DNA of 10,634 nt from Planctomycetota bacterium. GTDB lineage: Bacteria; Planctomycetota; Phycisphaerae; UBA1845; PWPN01. The position numbers and the translations under genes are program-made. The notes beneath the pieces were generated by a model. That model did no database searches. It was not told where the DNA came from and saw only the letters and a program-made list of their open reading frames with translations. Positions 5,733 through 10,634 of this stretch are shown here, piece by piece (within the stretch, counting starts at the first letter, position 1; each line of letters begins with the position of its first letter). The stretch is from contig CP070790.1 of assembly GCA_020346805.1 (NCBI GenBank), positions 2,933,189 to 2,943,822 on the forward strand. The letters run 5' to 3'.

Positions 5733-7457
5733 ATGAATCGCGAGATAGCAATCATATTCGATGAAATTGCCGACCTTTTGGAGATCACCGGCGGCGATCG
5801 GTTCCGTATCAACTCATACCGCCGAGTATCCAGGATTATCGATGAACTGCCTGAGAGCGTTGCCGACCTGCTGGAAAAAGGTAAGTTGCAAAAAATACCG
5901 GGTATCGGCAAAGGCACAATAGATAGAATCCAGGAATATCTTAGCAAAGGGAAAATATCGACACATCAGGAATTGCTGACTTCGGTGCCCGCCGGTTTGC
6001 TGGATCTGTTGCGAATTCCCAGCCTGGGCCCCAAAAAAGCCCACACCTTGCACCAAGAGCTGGGGGTGAAAGATATCGATAGTCTGCAGAAAGCTATTGC
6101 CAAGGGCAAGGTTGAAAAACTAGACGGTTTCGGAAAGAAAAGTGTGGAAAAAATACTGGAGGGGATCGAGTTTCTGGAAAGATCCGCCGGGCGAACACCG
6201 TTAGGTATTGCCCGACCGGTGGCCGAAATCCTCGCTCAGACGGTAGCCGAGTTTGCGGGTGTTAAAAAAGTTGAAATAGCCGGTTCCGTTCGTCGTGGCA
6301 AAGAAACCATTGGTGACCTTGATCTGCTTTGTGTAGCTGCCGATGGGTTTAAAACTATAAAAACATTCACCAAGATTCGCGGGGTTACGGAAGTCGTGGC
6401 TGCCGGTAAAACCAAAGGTTCCGTGGTAGTGGCCAATCCCCTCGGGGGCGAGATTCAGGTGGATCTGCGGGTGGTGTCGAAAGAATCCTTGGGAGCGGCG
6501 TTACAGTACTTCACCGGCTCGAAAGAGCACAACGTTCGACTCAGGGAGTTGGCGATCAATAAGGGTTGGAAACTGAATGAGTACGGTCTTTTCAAAGGCG
6601 ATGAGATGATTGCCGGCAAAGATGAGGCCGGTATCTACAAAAAGTTGGGACTCAAGTTCATTCCACCGGAGCTGCGCGAAGATCGAGGGGAAATCGAATG
6701 TAAAGGTAACCTACCCGATTTGATTGGCCTTGATGATATCCAAGGTGATCTGCACGTACACTGCACGGCCAGCGACGGCCGAAATACCGTCGAACAACTG
6801 GCGGCGGCAGCCCAAAAACGAGGCTATAAGTACATTGGCATTACCGATCACTCTAAATCGTCGGCTATCGCCAACGGTTTGTCGGCCGACGAACTGCTGG
6901 AAAGTGTGGAAAACATTCGCAAGGTTAACAAAAAGCTTAAGGGCGTTGCCGTATTGGCCGGCACTGAGGTCGATATCCTGGCCGACGGATCGCTCGATTA
7001 TCCCGACAAGGTGCTCGCCAAGCTTGATTGGGTGATCGCCAGTATCCATTCCGCCCAAGGCCAGGGCCGGGATCGTATAACCAAGCGTTCCATCGCCGCC
7101 CTGGAAAATCCCTATGTGCATGCCCTTGGCCATCCCTCGGGCCGACTGCTCGGCCAGCGTGACGCCATGGATCTGGATTGGGAAAAGGTTATCAGCAAAG
7201 CGGCTCAGACCAATACCGCACTGGAACTAAACTGCTCCTGGCAGCGTCTGGACCTTAATGACCTACACGTTCGACAAGCCATGGAGGCCGGCTGCTGGAT
7301 TGTAATTTGCACCGACGCTCATGACATCGAGCAACTCGGCCAAATAGATTACGGTATCCAGACCGCCCGCCGAGGTTGGGCCACTAAAAGTCGTGTCTTA
7401 AATGCAATGCCAATAACCAAAATAAAAAAGTGGCTATCAGCAAAACATGGTGGTTAG
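5733..7457 (+). CDS. polX: DNA polymerase/3'-5' exonuclease PolX (family X polymerase with PHP domain)
   Basis: The product is a bacterial family X DNA polymerase of 574 residues, close to B. subtilis PolX (~570), which fills short gaps in DNA repair and proofreads with its PHP domain. The N-terminal 8-kDa-like region carries helix-hairpin-helix turns PGIGKG (56-61), SLGPKK (97-102) and GFGKKS (132-137). The palm motif GSVRRGKETIGDLDLL (184-199) holds the metal-binding Asp195 and Asp197, and QVDLRVV supplies the third acid, Asp244. The PHP domain starts at ~338: DLHVH (339-343), TDHS (371-374), TEVD (411-414), IASIHS (435-440), GHPSGR (466-471) and TDAH (527-530). All expected metal ligands appear present, so both activities are likely intact. 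AAGGG at 5719-5723 lies nine bases before the ATG. The exporter gene follows after 37 bases. Confidence 0.96.
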   Translation: MNREIAIIFDEIADLLEITGGDRFRINSYRRVSRIIDELPESVADLLEKGKLQKIPGIGKGTIDRIQEYLSKGKISTHQELLTSVPAGLLDLLRIPSLGPKKAHTLHQELGVKDIDSLQKAIAKGKVEKLDGFGKKSVEKILEGIEFLERSAGRTPLGIARPVAEILAQTVAEFAGVKKVEIAGSVRRGKETIGDLDLLCVAADGFKTIKTFTKIRGVTEVVAAGKTKGSVVVANPLGGEIQVDLRVVSKESLGAALQYFTGSKEHNVRLRELAINKGWKLNEYGLFKGDEMIAGKDEAGIYKKLGLKFIPPELREDRGEIECKGNLPDLIGLDDIQGDLHVHCTASDGRNTVEQLAAAAQKRGYKYIGITDHSKSSAIANGLSADELLESVENIRKVNKKLKGVAVLAGTEVDILADGSLDYPDKVLAKLDWVIASIHSAQGQGRDRITKRSIAALENPYVHALGHPSGRLLGQRDAMDLDWEKVISKAAQTNTALELNCSWQRLDLNDLHVRQAMEAGCWIVICTDAHDIEQLGQIDYGIQTARRGWATKSRVLNAMPITKIKKWLSAKHGG

Positions 7458-7494
7458 TGATGATAAGTATCGCCGGCAATAAAGGTCATGACCA

Positions 7495-8208
7495 TTGACT
7501 GACTTGATTGAATTCTTACTGATGGCCACAGGTATTTCGCTGTCTGGAGTAATGGCTCCGGGACCGGTAACCGCCGCTACCCTGGTTGCAGGAACCCGTT
7601 CCAAGCATGCCGGCAGCCTTATTGCCCTCGGTCATGGCATCATAGAATTTCCGTTGATGTTATTAATCATGGGGGGGATGAGTACGCTGTTTAAATCCCA
7701 AGCTATAAAAATCGGGATCGGTCTTGTGGGCGGAATTTTTCTGTTGCATATGGGTATACAGATTCTCAGAAGTATAAACAAAGGCAGCGACTCAATAGAA
7801 AAATACGCTGACAAAAGTCCCGTCTGGATCGGGATAATCCTGTCGGGGGGCAATCCTTATTTCCTGCTTTGGTGGGCAACCATTGGTCTGGCCCTGTCCA
7901 GCCGGGCTATTGAATTAGGAGTTTTGGCCTTTGGCCTGTTTGCGGTAGTTCACTGGTTGTGCGATTTGGTGTGGTTGGAGGCCTTGTCTTTGGCGGGTTT
8001 CAAGGGTTCGAAATTGCTCGGCCAACGCAGCCGGCGAATTGTATTGGTCATCTGCTCGCTGGCACTACTTGTTTTTGGAGTTATGTTTATCTGCGATGCC
8101 GGTAAAGGGCTACTTACCAGACCGGTCAACCCGGAGCCGCATCAGGCGATACATCAATATGATCCGCATCTGTCAGCGTGGAACAGGACTTTATCGGAAG
8201 TCGGGTGA
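7495..8208 (+). CDS. LysE/RhtB-family amino-acid exporter-like membrane protein
   Basis: This is a 237-residue hydrophobic protein of the LysE/RhtB type, whose members export amino acids or similar small molecules across the cytoplasmic membrane by proton exchange. The family signature APGPVTA is at 21-27, inside the first membrane segment, and NPYFLLWW (120-127) is the matching motif of the second half. Hydrophobic segments fall at about 5-25, 42-63, 70-92, 108-135, 138-162 and 181-200. The last ~35 residues are hydrophilic, rich in His and Pro, and look like a cytoplasmic or periplasmic tail. The start is TTG at 7495, nine bases after AAAGG (7481-7485). The ATG at 7488 is in another frame and stops after four codons, and the first in-frame ATG (codon 10) would trim the first helix. 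Substrate cannot be predicted. It is probably co-transcribed with polX. Confidence 0.85.
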   Translation: MTDLIEFLLMATGISLSGVMAPGPVTAATLVAGTRSKHAGSLIALGHGIIEFPLMLLIMGGMSTLFKSQAIKIGIGLVGGIFLLHMGIQILRSINKGSDSIEKYADKSPVWIGIILSGGNPYFLLWWATIGLALSSRAIELGVLAFGLFAVVHWLCDLVWLEALSLAGFKGSKLLGQRSRRIVLVICSLALLVFGVMFICDAGKGLLTRPVNPEPHQAIHQYDPHLSAWNRTLSEVG

Positions 8209-8279
8209 TTAAAGTCGTCCAGTACCTATCGTCCTAGAATTGGTGGTATACCGGCCCATGTTCGTGTCCTGCTGGCTTA

Positions 8280-8308
8280 TCCGCCACGGGCGGACGGCTA
8301 GTTTTGTT
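8280..8308 (+). terminator. Possible rho-independent terminator after the polX-exporter unit
   Basis: TCCGCC (8280-8285) and GGCGGA (8289-8294) are perfect GC-rich arms around ACG. The broken T-run TTTTGTT lies at 8302-8308, seven bases after the stem, which is further than ideal. The position, about 70 bases past the exporter stop and before the next transcription unit, fits a terminator. Confidence 0.4.
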
Positions 8309-8384
8309 AGATACTCTTACATGTATACCGCCGATAAGTTGACACCATGCGATCAGAATGTTAAGTTAATGTTATAGTTGTATT

Positions 8385-8390
8385 TATAAT
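8385..8390 (+). promoter_or_regulatory. Candidate -10 box for the beta-helix gene
   Basis: TATAAT is an exact sigma70 -10 consensus in an AT-rich stretch, about 190 bases upstream of the beta-helix start. The -35 area has only TTAAGT-like sequence at 18 bases spacing. The perfect TTGACA at 8339-8344 is too far away to pair with it. A weak call. Confidence 0.3.
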
Positions 8391-8562
8391 AATTCTTGGG
8401 TCTGCTCCAATTGTTAAATGATTGTTGGTGGTGGAACTTAAGCTTGGGGTACTTTTCTGCTGGACAGTTGGCTAATCGTAACATGCTGGGGTGGTATATG
8501 GCCACGAATAAGCCGCATTAGGTAGTAATTGGCGTGTGCATATCCGGCCGGTATCCCTCGAT

Positions 8563-8569
8563 AAAGGAG
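8563..8569 (+). promoter_or_regulatory. Strong Shine-Dalgarno of the beta-helix gene
   Basis: AAAGGAG ends nine bases before ATG 8579-8581. It decides the start, because the frame otherwise also offers an ATG at codon 4. Confidence 0.75.
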
Positions 8570-8578
8570 AAACAGATA

Positions 8579-10634
8579 ATGCGTAACATGAACCATGACT
8601 TGACGTCATCGAGACACGTTTTTCATTTGCCAGAAAAGGCCAGCATAAATTCCGGTGGCATTCGATGGTTTATACGACATACAACGACTTGTCTGATTGG
8701 AATTTGCCTTATCGGCAACGTTAGCATGGTTGATGCCGGCACCATCATCCGCGTACCGGCAGATCATACTACGATCCAGGCTGCCATTACTGCCGCCAAT
8801 CCCGGCGATTCCATTGAGGTGGACGGAGGAATATATACCGAAAACCTTACCATCAACAAGCAAAATCTTAGAATTCGAAGCACTGGCGTTGGTGGTACGT
8901 CGACAATAAAAGCGGCGGTTCTCGGTTTTGTTATTGACGTACAGGCGGGCGCTTCCAATCTAACGCTTGGTGGGGCCAGTGGAAATGGGTTTAAAATCCA
9001 GTCTAATATTGCTACTGCCAGCACTATGATTCATGTGGATAATAACAACGGCGTGGAAATTTCCCATAATGAAATAGATACATCTAATATTCTCCCCGCC
9101 GCAATCTCCGCTCGAGCCATTTATGTTAGCACCAATGGTGCGACCAATTTAACGATCGATGGCAACAGTATCATTCAGAATGACGATGATATTACTGTTT
9201 TAGTTGACGGACCAGTCACCAATCTGATTATACGCAATAATGTAATCACCGGTCCGGCTGCGGGCAATTCGCAATCGGTGACTTTTAACGACACCAGCAC
9301 GGTGGATATCGCCAACATTCACAACAACACCATTAATGGGGCGACATCGAATATTAACCTGGGAGCAAATAAAGTTGATAAGATCACATACGATGCCAAC
9401 ACATTCACAAACACCACCGGTGCTATCCAGGTTCAAGAAACAGTTGAGGATGCGGACATACAATTGACCAACTTGACGATAATTAATAACACATTCAACA
9501 ACACGGCCGGTTTGAATACTTACGCATTCCAGATAGCTCCAAGTGTTGAGGCAGAGACCGGCGTGAATAAGGATCTGGAGTATGCTTCTACCAGATTGAA
9601 TTACAATGTTTTCAATGTCGACATGGGACGGAAGGCGGGGGGAAATCCGGTGGAAGTTGTAGCCAACCTGGCCGATCCCGGAGCCGGCACGCTTCCTGAT
9701 TTGAAGGCGGAAAGGAATTGGTGGGGTGATGCGACCGGACCTTACAATGCCACCACGAATCCGACGGCGAACGGGGTGGACGTATCGGATAAAGTTGATT
9801 ATGAACCCTGGCAAGATGCGGCCAGCGGAGGTGTCGCACGATATTACAATGTCAAGAATCTTAGTACAGGTATAGAATACAATTCCATTGGAGACGCGCT
9901 AGCTGCAGTTGCCGCCAGTAACAACACCATTGTTTGTGAGAAAGGGACTTACAACGAAGATTTATCCATACCGACGGTTACCGGATTAACCTTGAAGTCG
10001 AGTTCCGGTCGTGACCAGACAACAATTCAACTTGCGGGTAATAATGTAGGCATCGACGTGCCGGGGGCTGCTACCAATTTCACGTTGGGCGGGGCAGCCG
10101 AGGAAGGTTTCACCATCAATGATGTGGCCGGTACCGATATAGTTGTCCAGGTGGACGGTAATACTAACGGGGTAACGATTTCTCATAATGCAATGGATAC
10201 CACAACCAGCGCTACCAAGGCGACATGTGTCGGAACCGGCGGGGCAGCCGGTTTGACCATAGACAACAACAACATTACCCTGAACGGTAATAACACCGAT
10301 ACAGGTGTATACGTCAATGGAACGGTTACCAATCTGACGGTGAGTAACAATACGATTACCGGCCCTGCGGCGGGCACCGCCGATTCGGTGACATTTAACA
10401 GTGGTATTACAGTCACTTTCGCCAGCATAAACAATAATATCATTACCGGAGCAACATCAAATATCAATGTGGGGGTAAATGCATTTTCAGGGATCACCTA
10501 CTCTCAGAATATATTCAAAGATACTCTGGGTGCTATTCACGCAACCGAAGGATTAGGGGGTGGTATCCAGCCGAAGCTGAAAAACCTTAATGTTGAAACA
10601 AATATATTTAATAATCCGGCCGGCCTGGATACCT
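8579..10634 (+). CDS. Large secreted right-handed parallel beta-helix protein with tandem ~370-residue modules (3' truncated by window edge)
   Basis: One frame stays open for 685 codons from ATG 8579 to the window end with no stop. A long polar N-terminus (1-36) precedes a hydrophobic stretch (38-49) and a possible signal cleavage after VDA (51-53), so the protein is probably exported. Residues ~57-95 carry the familiar start of pectate-lyase-like helices (TTIQAAITAANPGDSIEV, then GIYTENLTI). Asn/Thr/Ile-rich coils of about 22-25 residues follow, such as NGVEISHNEIDT and VTNLIIRNNVITG. Module 1 ends with a cap motif NWWGDATGP (380-388) and VDYEPWQD. Module 2 starts near residue 422 and repeats the same order, with matching blocks 370-373 codons later. 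No catalytic residues can be identified; it could be a surface adhesin or a polysaccharide-binding or cleaving protein. Any C-terminal anchor, dockerin or sorting signal lies outside the window. Confidence 0.85.
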   Translation, partial: MRNMNHDLTSSRHVFHLPEKASINSGGIRWFIRHTTTCLIGICLIGNVSMVDAGTIIRVPADHTTIQAAITAANPGDSIEVDGGIYTENLTINKQNLRIRSTGVGGTSTIKAAVLGFVIDVQAGASNLTLGGASGNGFKIQSNIATASTMIHVDNNNGVEISHNEIDTSNILPAAISARAIYVSTNGATNLTIDGNSIIQNDDDITVLVDGPVTNLIIRNNVITGPAAGNSQSVTFNDTSTVDIANIHNNTINGATSNINLGANKVDKITYDANTFTNTTGAIQVQETVEDADIQLTNLTIINNTFNNTAGLNTYAFQIAPSVEAETGVNKDLEYASTRLNYNVFNVDMGRKAGGNPVEVVANLADPGAGTLPDLKAERNWWGDATGPYNATTNPTANGVDVSDKVDYEPWQDAASGGVARYYNVKNLSTGIEYNSIGDALAAVAASNNTIVCEKGTYNEDLSIPTVTGLTLKSSSGRDQTTIQLAGNNVGIDVPGAATNFTLGGAAEEGFTINDVAGTDIVVQVDGNTNGVTISHNAMDTTTSATKATCVGTGGAAGLTIDNNNITLNGNNTDTGVYVNGTVTNLTVSNNTITGPAAGTADSVTFNSGITVTFASINNNIITGATSNINVGVNAFSGITYSQNIFKDTLGAIHATEGLGGGIQPKLKNLNVETNIFNNPAGLDT

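Larger units (their letters stand above)
8209..8578. other. Intergenic region upstream of the beta-helix gene
   Basis: There are 370 bases with no gene of credible length. The region contains a stem-loop after the exporter (8280-8294), a TTGACA at 8339-8344 without a good -10 at 17-18 bases, and a consensus TATAAT at 8385-8390 without a good -35. It ends with the strong Shine-Dalgarno of the beta-helix gene. The leader from the TATAAT to the start would be about 180 bases, and I recognised no riboswitch in it. Confidence 0.5.

Noticed and set aside
8690..8710. Lipoprotein signal around Cys38 or Cys43 of the beta-helix protein
   Set aside because: Residues before each Cys (TTT, LIGI) do not fit a lipobox; a signal peptidase I site after VDA fits better.
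9200..9814. 204-codon minus-strand open frame
   Set aside because: It is antisense to the Asn/Thr-rich beta-helix gene, whose AAY/ACC codons leave few stops on the other strand.
9040..10634. CRISPR array or satellite from the recurring AAYAAYAAC-rich strings
   Set aside because: The repeats are in-frame, variable and spaced as protein coils and modules; no constant repeat with unique spacers is present.

Overview
The window looks like ordinary chromosome of a Gram-negative-type bacterium. It carries two lipid A biosynthesis genes (lpxD, lpxI), a CarB tail, a PHP-domain family X polymerase, a LysE-type exporter and two secreted proteins of kinds common in planctomycete and related genomes: a glycosidase-like propeller with a C-terminal sandwich domain, and an Asn/Thr-rich parallel beta-helix protein. 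My best guess is Planctomycetota, possibly Phycisphaerae. This is inference from gene content and style; no 16S or other marker is present.

Layout. 1-894 (+): the last ~297 codons of carB, cut by the window start. 940-2625 (-): secreted glycosidase-like protein, convergent with carB. The gap between them is filled by a ~104 bp inverted-repeat element that has replaced the end of the reading frame of the second gene. 2626-3161: gene-poor stretch with small hairpins. 3162-3264: a second, diverged member of the same element family, just past the stop of lpxI. 3273-4121 (-): lpxI. 4122-4396: intergenic. 4397-5458 (-): lpxD, with a good sigma70-type promoter at 5504-5533. 5733-7457 (+): polX. 7495-8208 (+): LysE/RhtB-type exporter with a TTG start, 37 bases after polX and probably in the same operon. 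8209-8578: intergenic. 8579-10634 (+): start of a long secreted beta-helix protein that runs off the window end.

How the genes relate. lpxD and lpxI act in the same pathway (lipid A, steps 3 and 4) and lie in the same direction, so they are probably co-regulated. polX (base-excision or gap repair) and the exporter share direction only. carB, the propeller protein and the beta-helix protein are separate units.

The most interesting points are the two related ~103-104 bp hairpin elements. Both sit at the 3' ends of minus-strand genes, and one supplies the last 37 codons and the stop of its neighbour. The beta-helix protein is also notable: it is built of long tandem modules about 370 residues apart and continues beyond the window. 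I saw no tRNA, rRNA, CRISPR array, transposase or phage gene, and no clear evidence of a new defence or mobile system.
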